Assembly (NCBI GenBank): GCA_009773375.1
Contig: WRPH01000026.1
Span: 58,364 to 102,820 of the forward strand
Source: Paracoccaceae bacterium
Lineage (GTDB): Bacteria > Pseudomonadota > Alphaproteobacteria > Rhodobacterales > Rhodobacteraceae
Length of the DNA stretch: 44,457 nucleotides
Direction of reading: 5' to 3'
The notes under the pieces are model-generated. The model was not told the DNA's origin. It searched no databases and saw only the letters and a program-made list of their open reading frames with translations. Both the position numbers and the translations under genes were made by a program. Shown piece by piece: positions 17,072 to 24,523 of the stretch; positions within the stretch are counted from its first letter, which is position 1; every line of letters starts with the position of its first letter.

Positions 17072-19244
17072 AGCGCCCCTCGGCTTTCAACATCGCGGGT
17101 GTCAGACCATGCGGGGCCAGTATCTCGGCCAGCGCAGTCTTCACCCCGGCGGCCATCTCGCGCCCACCGCAAACCAGCACCTGCGCGCCATCTTGCAGCA
17201 ATTGCACCAACCGGGCGGTATCGCCGCGCAGCGCATCCTGCACATAGGCCCGCGCGGCGGTGCGCGAAAACGCGGTGGTGACAGAAGACAGCCGCCCTTC
17301 GGCCTGCCATGTCTGCATCTCTTCGCCATAAAGCAGATCAGAGGTCGGGTTGCGTGCACCGAAATACAGGTGCATCGCCCGCCCCGGCTGGTTGGCGCGG
17401 GCAAAACCTGCCAGCGGCCCGATGCCAGTGCCAGCGCCGATCAGGATCACCGGCTTTGCCCCTTTGGCCGGGCGGAAATCCGGGTTTTCCCGCACGAAGC
17501 CCTGCATGTGATCGCCAACCTGCAGCGCCATCAACCGCCCCGAGCAAAGCCCGCCCGGATGCAGGCGCACGCAAATCTCGATGAAGCCATCCTTGCTGCC
17601 CGAGGCCAGCGAATAAAGCCGCGGCAGGGTGGAGCCTTCGGGGACAATACCCAGCAGATCGCCCGCCCGAAACCGTGGGAACCGCTTGCCAAAGCCACTG
17701 GATTTCGGCACGGCAAAGCGCAGAATGGCGGTGGGCACCTGCATGTCCGCGCCATAGTCGCGGCGCGACACCAGCACCAGCGCATGGCTGTGCGGCGGGC
17801 TTGGCTGATGCGATAATTCCAGCTGCACGCCCATCGCGTCGCCCAAGGCCCGGCCCCAGCGCGCGAAATCCTGCGGCGACTGGCGGTCTACCGTATCCAT
17901 CGGGATCAGCTCCGCCCAGCCCTTGGCCTTGGCCGCCGCCGACACATCCACCGCAAAGCCGCAAAAGGCCGGGAACTGCCGGTCGCCAAAGCCCAGCACC
18001 GCCATCGGCGCGGACAGCACCTGACTTGCCTGCAACTTGCCGATAAAGCCCGTAGCGGCGGCCGGAGCGGTGCCCTCACCATAGGTCGCGGCCAGCACGA
18101 TCACCCGCTTCGCCGACCTGTAAGCTGCCGGATCGAAGCGATTCATTCCCGCGCAATGCACCGCCTGCCCCGCTTGGGTCAGCGCCTGATGTAGCGTTGC
18201 AGCAAAGCCCCAGGTGGTGCCGCCCTCGCTGCCGACCAGCAGGATCGTCTCCGCCTGCCCGGCGCGGACATTGCCACGCAGACGCGGTTGCGACCAATAA
18301 GCCCGCGCCCATTGCAGGGTGCCCGTGACTGCCAGCACCGAGCCCCCCAGCGCGGCGACACCCAGAGCCAGAACCAGCCACCAAAGCCCCTGCCCGGTGT
18401 GCAGCATGTAGACGAATTCAAACAGCCGCTGCCACGGGCCGTCTTCGGCCCAGGCCAAAGTCGCCCCAGTGCCCTGATCGATATAGCCCTCGCCGGTATC
18501 GGTTTGCAGGGTGAACACGTCGGTCGCATCGTCAGCATAGGGGAAGGTCAGATCGCGCAGAGCGCTGACCGGGGTTTCGGTCAGCAACGGCATCGCCACG
18601 ACTGGAAAGCCGATCTGCTGGCTGACGGTATCAGGCAGCACTGGGCTTGCAGCATCTTGCGGCAGAAATTCAAAGGTATTGGCGAACATGAACAGCGCCG
18701 TCACCGCCGACAGCAACAGCGCAGGCACGCTCCAGCGCGCGATTCCTACATGCAACCGCCCGACAAACGGCCCGCGCAGCCGCGCGAACCAGTTGCGCCA
18801 GCCACCCACGCGGCGCAACACCAGCAAGATGCCAGAGACGGACATCACCAGCATCACCCCGGCCAACACCGCAGCGGCGATCCGGCCGGAATCCTCCAAC
18901 AAAAAAGCCCGGTGCAGGTTGGTCAGCCAACGGCTAAGGGCGGCTTGCTCATAGGGCATCACAGCCTCGCCAGTCGCGGCATCAATCACCACGGCGGCAG
19001 GCCGATCGCCTTCGTAATAATAGGCGGTGATCAGCCCCGAGGGGGCGCGGCTGATCTGTTCGACATTGGGAAACTGCGCCACGATGCGTTCGGCCAGCAC
19101 TCCGACCGACAAGCTGTCTTGCACGGCGGGCATGGTCACCCGGTCATAGGCAGGCAACACCGACAGCGCCGCCCCCGACAGGGTCAGCACGATCAGGAAC
19201 ACCGCCGCCAGCAGGCCGGGGATCTTGTGAAGCGAACGCAACAT
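17052..19244 (-). CDS. PepSY membrane protein fused to a flavodoxin-FAD/NAD(P)H reductase
   Basis: A 730-residue fusion. Helices lie at about 8-32, 121-146, 171-192 and 288-310, giving two periplasmic PepSY regions (33-120 and 193-287). The C-terminal half is cytosolic: flavodoxin-like (about 332-470; V-G-S-E-G-G-T-T-W-G, A-A-T-Y-G-E-G-T-A-P) then a CPR-type reductase with the FAD motif R-L-Y-S-L-A-S and the pyridine nucleotide motif G-A-G-T-G-I-G-P-L-A-G. It should carry electrons from NAD(P)H through FAD and FMN toward the membrane and periplasm, as proposed for ferric or flavin reductases of this design. Region 2 contains D256-QGTGA-T262, which matches the ApbE target consensus. The ATG at 19244 has GAGG upstream. 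Confidence 0.88.
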   Translation of the reverse strand: MLRSLHKIPGLLAAVFLIVLTLSGAALSVLPAYDRVTMPAVQDSLSVGVLAERIVAQFPNVEQISRAPSGLITAYYYEGDRPAAVVIDAATGEAVMPYEQAALSRWLTNLHRAFLLEDSGRIAAAVLAGVMLVMSVSGILLVLRRVGGWRNWFARLRGPFVGRLHVGIARWSVPALLLSAVTALFMFANTFEFLPQDAASPVLPDTVSQQIGFPVVAMPLLTETPVSALRDLTFPYADDATDVFTLQTDTGEGYIDQGTGATLAWAEDGPWQRLFEFVYMLHTGQGLWWLVLALGVAALGGSVLAVTGTLQWARAYWSQPRLRGNVRAGQAETILLVGSEGGTTWGFAATLHQALTQAGQAVHCAGMNRFDPAAYRSAKRVIVLAATYGEGTAPAAATGFIGKLQASQVLSAPMAVLGFGDRQFPAFCGFAVDVSAAAKAKGWAELIPMDTVDRQSPQDFARWGRALGDAMGVQLELSHQPSPPHSHALVLVSRRDYGADMQVPTAILRFAVPKSSGFGKRFPRFRAGDLLGIVPEGSTLPRLYSLASGSKDGFIEICVRLHPGGLCSGRLMALQVGDHMQGFVRENPDFRPAKGAKPVILIGAGTGIGPLAGFARANQPGRAMHLYFGARNPTSDLLYGEEMQTWQAEGRLSSVTTAFSRTAARAYVQDALRGDTARLVQLLQDGAQVLVCGGREMAAGVKTALAEILAPHGLTPAMLKAEGRYAEDVY

Positions 19245-19266
19245 GGACAACCTCGGTCTGTCAGGA

Positions 19267-19737
19267 TCACATATCGTAGCGGAAGCTGGCGATATAGCGC
19301 TTGCCTGCCTTGTCAATGCCCGCGCCCGCTGCGGTCAGCGGCAGCACGATTTCCGACGGGCTGTCGCGCATGTCTTCAACCGCCGCGTCAATGTGCAGCT
19401 GATAGCCCGCATCAAACAGCGCATCCGCAAGATCCAGCGACACGCTGAGCGAACGGCCAGACCCAACCGAGGCCCCGGTGATGCCCGCAACTTGCCCCGC
19501 ATCATTGCCGGTGGCCTGCGCCCAATCGCTGAGGTGTTTGTAATACTTGGTCTTGCCGCCCGCCATCCACAGGCTGCCTTGATAGACCCCGCTGGCATCC
19601 GTGACGTAGAAGGCCAGATAAGCGCCATTGCCGCCGTAATTGTTTAGCTGGGTGGTAAAGGTCACGGTGCGGGCCTGCGCAATGCCGGGCAGGGTCAAAG
19701 CAGTGGTGACGGCCAGAGCAGCAAGAAGCGATTTCAT
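19267..19737 (-). CDS. Secreted DUF2271 domain protein
   Basis: A 156-residue protein with a Sec signal peptide (MKSLLAALAVTTALTLPGIAQA, cut about residue 22) and a DUF2271 beta-rich domain: V-T-F-T-T-Q-L-N-N-Y-G-G-N-G-A-Y-L-A-F-Y-V-T-D, S-L-W-M-A-G-G-K-T-K-Y-Y-K-H-L-S-D-W. It ends 22 bp before the reductase start and is surely in the same operon. DUF2271 genes often stand beside PepSY and ApbE genes, but no function is proven that I know of. T87-G-A-S90 matches the core [S/T]GA[S/T] of ApbE targets, though without the usual Asp three residues before. A periplasmic role in electron transfer is an inference from context. Confidence 0.87.
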   Translation of the reverse strand: MKSLLAALAVTTALTLPGIAQARTVTFTTQLNNYGGNGAYLAFYVTDASGVYQGSLWMAGGKTKYYKHLSDWAQATGNDAGQVAGITGASVGSGRSLSVSLDLADALFDAGYQLHIDAAVEDMRDSPSEIVLPLTAAGAGIDKAGKRYIASFRYDM

Positions 19738-19778
19738 CGTAGTCTCCGAATTGTTGTGACTCTGTTTTTGTACGCTGG

Positions 19779-19796
19779 CCTGACGGTTTCCTGTCG
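19779..19796 (+). promoter_or_regulatory. Candidate response-regulator site A (7-4-7 direct repeat)
   Basis: CCTGACG-gttt-CCTGTCG: two 7-bp half-sites with an 11-bp period, the usual geometry for OmpR/PhoB-family regulators. It lies 42-59 bp upstream of the DUF2271 start. A further CGTCAGG stands at 19812-19818. Related sites occur in the other two intergenic regions of the locus. Confidence 0.5.
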
Positions 19797-19836
19797 CTGA
19801 CGCTGGTTTTGCGTCAGGCCCGGCGTGGGTCTTCGA

Positions 19837-20235
19837 TCAGTTGATCACGGCTTTCGGCTTGGCACCCGGCGCGAACAGGCCGTTGTTCGGCGGTGCGACA
19901 TTGCCCTGCGGTGCCATTTGGCCGCCGGTCACGCAGCCGCCATCATCGTCGTCGCCCTCGTCATCGTCACAGCCTTCATCGTCGTCGTCATCGTCGTCGT
20001 CATCTCCGCCCGACGATTTTTTGCTGGAGCGCTTGCCGTCATCGTCATCATCGTCTTCATCATTGTCGGCAAACTGCAACAACCCTGCCAACTCGTGCAG
20101 GGTGGCATCGGCGGCAGGCCCGGACTTTTCGGCCTGCCCCAAAGCGGCAACCGGCTGGCTGAACACCAGCAGAGCACCAAAGGCGGTGGTCAGCGCGAAG
20201 GCCCCTACCGAAAGTTTGACCAGTGCAAATTTCAT
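19837..20235 (-). CDS. Secreted aspartate-rich low-complexity protein
   Basis: A 132-residue protein of no family I recognise. Residues 1-31 form a signal peptide (MKFALVKLSVGAFALTTAFG, cut near A-L-G-Q). Residues 57-99 are almost only Asp and Glu, interrupted by a short basic patch (GKRSSKKSSGG), with two cysteines (89 and 101) flanking the last acidic block. The tail is Pro/Gly/Asn-rich. The start at 20235 has a very strong GAGGAGA site, so it is translated. The acidic tract is coded by GAT/GAC triplets and looks like a microsatellite. Binding of divalent or trivalent metal ions outside the cytosol is a reasonable guess; its place between two PepSY-type genes links it to the redox locus. 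Confidence 0.75.
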   Translation of the reverse strand: MKFALVKLSVGAFALTTAFGALLVFSQPVAALGQAEKSGPAADATLHELAGLLQFADNDEDDDDDDGKRSSKKSSGGDDDDDDDDDEGCDDDEGDDDDGGCVTGGQMAPQGNVAPPNNGLFAPGAKPKAVIN

Positions 20236-20317
20236 CAGACATCTCCTCGTGGTGAACGACTATCAGCGCAGTCTGCTTGCAGCGGATGAGCAAAACCTGA
20301 CGTGTCTGAAATATTTC

Positions 20318-20335
20318 CTTCAGGCTGTCGTAAGG
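20318..20335 (-). promoter_or_regulatory. Candidate response-regulator site B (7-4-7 direct repeat)
   Basis: On the minus strand CCTTACG-acag-CCTGAAG, the same 11-bp period as the other sites of this locus. It lies 83-100 bp upstream of the Asp-rich gene start. A lone CCTGACG (plus strand) follows at 20296-20302. Confidence 0.45.
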
Positions 20336-20352
20336 CTTTGCAGCGACTTCAG

Positions 20353-20382
20353 AAAAAAATGCCCCGCGTTCAAAGGCGGGGC
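20353..20382 (-). terminator. Rho-independent terminator of the small PepSY gene
   Basis: Minus strand: GCCCCGC/GCGGGGC 7-bp stem with an 8-nt loop, then A-T7. It is 62 bp beyond the PepSY stop codon and separates that gene from the Asp-rich gene, so the latter needs its own promoter. Confidence 0.85.
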
Positions 20383-20443
20383 CAAGGCGTGACGGGCTCG
20401 GGGACGCGCGGCCCGACATAAATTCAGGGCATCAAAGGGCAGA

Positions 20444-20782
20444 TCAATCGTTATCTTCGTCGGACTCGCCGCCCCGATTGCGTTTGCGCCCATGCTCATC
20501 GTCTTCAAATTCGAACTCAAGTATCTGCAAGGTGGCAGGATTGATCTCGACATCCATGCGGCGACCCTCGGCATCAAAGCCGTGGATTTCATAGCACCCA
20601 TCGTCGATCTTGATGCGTGCCACTTTCCAGCCCTGCGCCTCGGCCATCTTGCGCACGGCCTCGCGCGGCTGCCAGTCCGCCATTGGCACCGAGCAACGAT
20701 CATCCTGTGCAAAAGCGGCACCAGCCAGACCAAGCGCGACGACAAAAGCGGCGGGGGCGAGGATAAGATGGATCATCGACAT
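20444..20782 (-). CDS. Secreted small PepSY domain protein
   Basis: A 112-residue protein with a signal peptide (cut after A-F-A, residue 25) and one PepSY domain: W-Q-P-R-E-A-V-R-K-M-A-E-A-Q-G-W-K-V-A-R-I-K-I-D-D-G-C-Y-E-I-H-G-F-D-A-E-G-R-R-M-D-V-E-I-N-P. Cys30 and Cys63 could form a disulfide. The C-terminus is charged and acidic (E-F-E-D-D-E-H ... S-D-E-D-N-D), echoing the Asp-rich protein nearby. Small PepSY proteins are often made under control of an adjacent two-component system. ATG at 20782 (AGGACG upstream); a second ATG two codons later is possible. It is transcribed away from the response regulator gene. Confidence 0.87.
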   Translation of the reverse strand: MSMIHLILAPAAFVVALGLAGAAFAQDDRCSVPMADWQPREAVRKMAEAQGWKVARIKIDDGCYEIHGFDAEGRRMDVEINPATLQILEFEFEDDEHGRKRNRGGESDEDND

Positions 20783-20827
20783 TTTTGCGTCCTGCGAGAA
20801 GTTCTGCTAGGCGGTATGACAGAGTTT

Positions 20828-20878
20828 CCTGACAGCAGGCTGAAGCAGACCCGGCCCAAACGTCAGGCAGGGGTCAGC
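20828..20878. promoter_or_regulatory. Candidate response-regulator sites C1 and C2 in the divergent promoter region
   Basis: Two 7-4-7 direct repeats face each other: CCTGACA-gcag-GCTGAAG on the plus strand (20828-20845) and GCTGACC-cctg-CCTGACG on the minus strand (20861-20878). They lie between the PepSY gene (46 bp away) and the response regulator gene (49 bp away), a fitting place for control of both, including autoregulation. Confidence 0.5.
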
Positions 20879-20926
20879 CTGAACCACGATCACCCTGTCA
20901 GTAGCCCGGCCACAACATCGGATACC

Positions 20927-21589
20927 ATGATGCGCGTGCTTTTGATCGAAGATGATACCGTTCTGGGCGCCGCCGTACGCGACCAGATCAGCGCCGACGG
21001 CCATTCGATCGATTGGGTGACGCGGCTGGACGCGGCGGCGGATCATCTCAAATCGGTCGGCTATGATCTGATCCTGCTGGATCTGATGCTGCCCGATGGA
21101 CGCGGCCAGCCCTTCCTGCGCAAGCTGCGGCTGGGCGGCGATGTGACTCCGGTGATCATCTTGTCTGCGCTGGATCAGATCAGCGACCGCATCGACGGGC
21201 TGAACGCCGGGGCGGATGATTACATGATCAAGCCGTTCGATCTTTCAGAACTGACGGCGCGGCTGAACGCGGTGGCGCGGCGCTATTCCGGCAACCCCAA
21301 CCCGATCATCAGCTTTCGCGATCTGGAGGTCGATCTGGCGGCCCGATCCGTGCACCGCGCCGGCAAGCCGCTGGCACTGACCGCCCGCGAATGGGTGCTG
21401 TTCGAGGCGTTCCTGCAGCGCCCCGGTCAGCTTTTGTCAAAGGCGCAGCTGGAGGACCGGCTCTACGCCTTCGATACCGAAATCGACAGCAACACCATCG
21501 AAGTGCATGTCTCACGCCTGCGCAAGAAGCTGGGGCATGACGTGATCGAAACCTCTCGCGGGCTGGGTTATCGGCTGGGGGCTGCATGA
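20927..21589 (+). CDS. OmpR-family response regulator
   Basis: A 220-residue regulator. The receiver domain has the acidic pair in L-L-I-E-D-D, the phosphorylated Asp52 in D-L-I-L-L-D-L-M-L-P-D-G, and the switch Lys in D-Y-M-I-K-P-F-D. The C-terminal winged helix carries L-T-A-R-E-W-V-L-F-E-A-F-L and the recognition region S-N-T-I-E-V-H-V-S-R-L-R-K-K-L-G. It resembles the QseB/PmrA/TctD group. Two ATG codons stand in a row (20927, 20930); either may serve, as the Shine-Dalgarno site is weak. It overlaps the kinase gene by ATGA. The likely targets are its own promoter and the PepSY, DUF2271 and Asp-rich genes. Confidence 0.93.
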   Translation: MMRVLLIEDDTVLGAAVRDQISADGHSIDWVTRLDAAADHLKSVGYDLILLDLMLPDGRGQPFLRKLRLGGDVTPVIILSALDQISDRIDGLNAGADDYMIKPFDLSELTARLNAVARRYSGNPNPIISFRDLEVDLAARSVHRAGKPLALTAREWVLFEAFLQRPGQLLSKAQLEDRLYAFDTEIDSNTIEVHVSRLRKKLGHDVIETSRGLGYRLGAA

Positions 21590-22911
21590 CCCTGCGCCTG
21601 CCGCAATCGCTGCAAGGGCGGCTGGCGCTTGGATTGGGCGTCAGCCTGACGCTGCTATGGCTGATCGCGGCACTGGCGACGGGCACGATCCTGCGGCATG
21701 AAATCAATGAGTTATCCGATTCTGTGCTGGCAGAGACCGGCCAGCGCCTGTTGCCGCTGGCGGTGCTGGATATCATCGACCGCGATCAGGAAGGCCTGTC
21801 GCAAGACATTGCCCGGCTGCGCCAGCATGACGAGCTGTTCACCTACCTTGTGCGCGACGATCAGGGCCGGGTGCTGATCCGCAGCCACGCCGCCCGCGAC
21901 GCTGATTTCCCGCCATTTCAGGCCGTGGGCTTTGCGCAGACCACAACCCACCGGGTGTATTACGACAGCGCCCTGCAAGGCGGCGTCACCATCGCTGTGG
22001 CCGAACCTTTGGCGCACCGGGCCGAGATGACGCAAGACGCGCTGATGACGCTGGCGCTGCCGCTGCTGGTTCTGATCCCGGCCAGCCTTGCGCTGGTGCT
22101 GCTGATCGTGCGCCGCAGCTTGCGGCCGGTGCGCGGCTTTTCCGCCAGCCTCGCCAGTCGCGGCGGTGGCAATCTGACCGCCCTGCCCGATGATGCCGCC
22201 TTTCCCACCGAAATCGCACCGATTGCCGCAGCGGTCAACGCGCTGATGGGCCGCATTCAACGCACGCTGGACGCCGAGCGCAGCTTTGCTGCAAATGCCG
22301 CGCATGAATTGCGCACGCCCGTCGCCGCCGCCTTGGCGCAAACCCAACGGCTGATTGCCGAAACCGCCGCAGGGCCGGGACGCAAGCGCGCCGAAGACAT
22401 CGAGGCCTCGCTGAAGCGGCTGCACCGGCTGGCAGAAAAGCTGATGCAGCTGGCGCGGGCGGAAGGCGGGCGGATGCGACTGGCGCAGGCCGCCGATATC
22501 CGCGCGATTCTGCAAATGGTGGTGCAGGATGCCCGCCGCACCAGCGCCACGGCGATCACCCTGACCCAGCCTGCAAGCCCGGTGCTGTCCGATATCGACC
22601 CCGACGCGCTGGCTATTCTGGCGCGCAATCTGATCGAGAACGCGCTGAAACATGGGCGGGGCGAGGTCAGCGTGTCGCTTTCTGCCAGCGCCAGTTTGCG
22701 GGTGCGCAATGCAGCCCCGCCGGTGCCCGCCGAAGCCCTGTCGGCGCTGACCGCGCGGTTTCAACGCGGCAACAGCAGCGCCGACGGCACCGGGCTCGGG
22801 CTTGCGATCGTGCAGGCGATTGCCGACGGAGCAGAGGCGCGCTTGCAGCTTCTCTCGCCCGCGCCGGGGCAAGACGACGGCTTTGAAGCGGTGGTTGACC
22901 TACAGCCCTAG
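21586..22911 (+). CDS. Sensor histidine kinase (QseC/PmrB-like)
   Basis: A 441-residue inner-membrane kinase. Helix 1 is at about 12-34, a periplasmic sensor of about 120 residues follows (36-153, with Y-L-V-R-D-D-Q-G-R-V-L-I-R-S as in the 2CSK_N type domain), helix 2 at 154-176, then a HAMP-like linker. The phosphorylated His240 is in N-A-A-H-E-L-R-T-P-V-A-A. The N box is A-R-N-L-I-E-N-A-L-K-H-G and the G box G-T-G-L-G-L-A-I-V-Q-A-I-A. The signal is unknown; relatives sense metals, pH or redox. Start ATG overlaps the regulator stop by 4 bp. Confidence 0.92.
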   Translation: MTLRLPQSLQGRLALGLGVSLTLLWLIAALATGTILRHEINELSDSVLAETGQRLLPLAVLDIIDRDQEGLSQDIARLRQHDELFTYLVRDDQGRVLIRSHAARDADFPPFQAVGFAQTTTHRVYYDSALQGGVTIAVAEPLAHRAEMTQDALMTLALPLLVLIPASLALVLLIVRRSLRPVRGFSASLASRGGGNLTALPDDAAFPTEIAPIAAAVNALMGRIQRTLDAERSFAANAAHELRTPVAAALAQTQRLIAETAAGPGRKRAEDIEASLKRLHRLAEKLMQLARAEGGRMRLAQAADIRAILQMVVQDARRTSATAITLTQPASPVLSDIDPDALAILARNLIENALKHGRGEVSVSLSASASLRVRNAAPPVPAEALSALTARFQRGNSSADGTGLGLAIVQAIADGAEARLQLLSPAPGQDDGFEAVVDLQP

Positions 22912-22968
22912 GCACCCCGCTTCCTCTTTCGCCGCAATCGCCTATAACAGCGGGCGGAGGAGCCTGTT

Positions 22969-23856
22969 ATGATCAAATCCCGCCTGTCCGACCGCAATCC
23001 GCAAGCCTTCGGCTTTCTGATCACCCTGCTGGGTGTCACGTTCTTTTTCCCCGACGCGCTGGTGGTGCGACTGATCGGCGGCGACACCATGACCATCGCA
23101 GTCTGGCGCGGCTTGGTGGCAGGTAGTGTGACGCTGGCCGCAATTGCAGTGTTTGACCGCACCAGCCTGCCAAACCTGCGCGACGTGCTGAGCTGGCCAT
23201 CACTGGCGATGATCGTGCTGCAAGGGTTGGGGTCGATCTTCTTTCTGGCCTCACTGGGCGAAACCTCGGCGGCGAATGCGCTGCTGATCCTGGCCACCGC
23301 GCCATTCCTTGCCGCGCTGCTGTCCTGGGCGATCTTGAAAGAGCGGATCGACGCGCCAACCTGGGGTGCCATTCTGACCGTTTTCGCAGGGGTGGCTATT
23401 ATCGGCGCAGGCAGCGTTTCGGGCGGGCATGTGCTGGGCGATCTGTTCGCGCTGGGCAATGCCTGCACCATCGCAGCCTATTACGTCGTGCTGCGCATGG
23501 TGCCGCAACGCAAGCTGCTGGCCTCGATTGCCTTGGGCTTTCTGCTGACCTCGGTCATCGCGCTGCCCTTTGCCGAAATGGCCCCCTATACCGCCGAGCA
23601 AGCCCTGCTGGTGTTCCTGTCGGGCGGCGTGATCCTTGCGGGCGGTGTCGCCCTGCTGCAAATCGGGCCGCGCTATCTGCCCGCCGCCGAGGTTTCAATG
23701 ATCACCATGCTGGAAATCGTCGCCGGGCCGTTGCTGGTCTGGGCGGTGATCGGCGAAAATCCGGGGCAAAAGACCCTGCTGGGTGGCACGGTGATCCTGA
23801 TTGCGATTGCCGCCCACAGCCTGATCAAGCTGCGCCAAAGCCAGCGCCCGGCATGA
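22969..23856 (+). CDS. EamA/DMT family transporter
   Basis: A 295-residue inner-membrane protein with ten hydrophobic segments in two EamA repeats (first W-R-G-L-V-A-G-S-V-T, then I-L-A-T-A-P-F-L-A-A-L-L-S-W-A-I-L-K-E-R at the end of repeat 1). The glutamate-arginine at the end of the first repeat (K-E-R-I) and G-E-N-P-G-Q-K in the second are usual in the family. The substrate is not predictable. The ATG at 22969 has an ideal GGAGGAG site. The gene overlaps the downstream flavoprotein gene by ATGA. Confidence 0.87.
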   Translation: MIKSRLSDRNPQAFGFLITLLGVTFFFPDALVVRLIGGDTMTIAVWRGLVAGSVTLAAIAVFDRTSLPNLRDVLSWPSLAMIVLQGLGSIFFLASLGETSAANALLILATAPFLAALLSWAILKERIDAPTWGAILTVFAGVAIIGAGSVSGGHVLGDLFALGNACTIAAYYVVLRMVPQRKLLASIALGFLLTSVIALPFAEMAPYTAEQALLVFLSGGVILAGGVALLQIGPRYLPAAEVSMITMLEIVAGPLLVWAVIGENPGQKTLLGGTVILIAIAAHSLIKLRQSQRPA

Positions 23857-24443
23857 GGCTGCTGTTCGTCCACGCCCACCCGCTGGAAGGCAGCTTTACC
23901 GCCGCCACCCGCGATACCGCCATTGCCGCAGCAAAGGCCAAAGGCCACGAAATCCGGCTGATTGATCTATATGCCGAAGCCTTCGCACCGACCCTGACCG
24001 CTGACGAATGGCAAAGCTATCCCGACCCAGACGCCATCGATGCAAGCCTTGATCCGCATCTGGCCGCGCTGGCCTGGGCCGAGGGGGTGATCTTCATCCA
24101 CCCGACGTGGTGGTCCGGCCCACCTGCGATCCTGAAAGGCTGGCTGGACCGGGTCTGGCGACCGGGTATCGCCTTCCATGTCGGCCCGACCGGATTGCAG
24201 CCCGCGCTGACCAACATCCGGTTGATCGGCGTGATCACCAGCCTTGGCGCGACTTGGGCACAATACAATCTGTTGCTGGGCGCGCCCGGCCGCAAGCAAC
24301 TGTTGCGTGGCCTGCGCGGCTGCACGCACCGCCGCACGAAAACCCTTTGGCTGGCGCAATACGCCATCGACGCCAGCACACCGCAACGCCGCGCAGCACA
24401 TCTGGCCAAGATCGCCGCCCGCATCGCACAGATTGCGGTTTAA
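23853..24443 (+). CDS. NAD(P)H-dependent oxidoreductase, flavodoxin-like (NQO1/MdaB type)
   Basis: A 196-residue cytosolic flavoprotein: L-F-V-H-A-H-P-L-E-G-S-F-T at the start binds the flavin phosphate, and F-I-H-P-T-W-W-S-G-P-P-A-I-L-K-G-W-L-D-R-V is the hallmark of two-electron quinone reductases of the NQO/KefF/MdaB group. The following stretch (P-G-I-A-F-H) also fits. It may protect against quinones or other electrophiles. It is translationally coupled to the DMT permease gene; whether the two act together is unknown. Confidence 0.88.
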   Translation: MRLLFVHAHPLEGSFTAATRDTAIAAAKAKGHEIRLIDLYAEAFAPTLTADEWQSYPDPDAIDASLDPHLAALAWAEGVIFIHPTWWSGPPAILKGWLDRVWRPGIAFHVGPTGLQPALTNIRLIGVITSLGATWAQYNLLLGAPGRKQLLRGLRGCTHRRTKTLWLAQYAIDASTPQRRAAHLAKIAARIAQIAV

Positions 24444-24523
24444 GCTCCGCCTGACCACCAGACTTGCTTGCCGCGCGCGCCGCAAACGTCTATCAAAGGC
24501 AGAAGAAACAGCTGGGCGGACCG

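Noticed and set aside
19920..20065. Repeated ATC/GTC units, at first sight like a short repeat array
   Set aside because: They are codons of the poly-Asp tract; there are no spacers, so it is not a CRISPR array.
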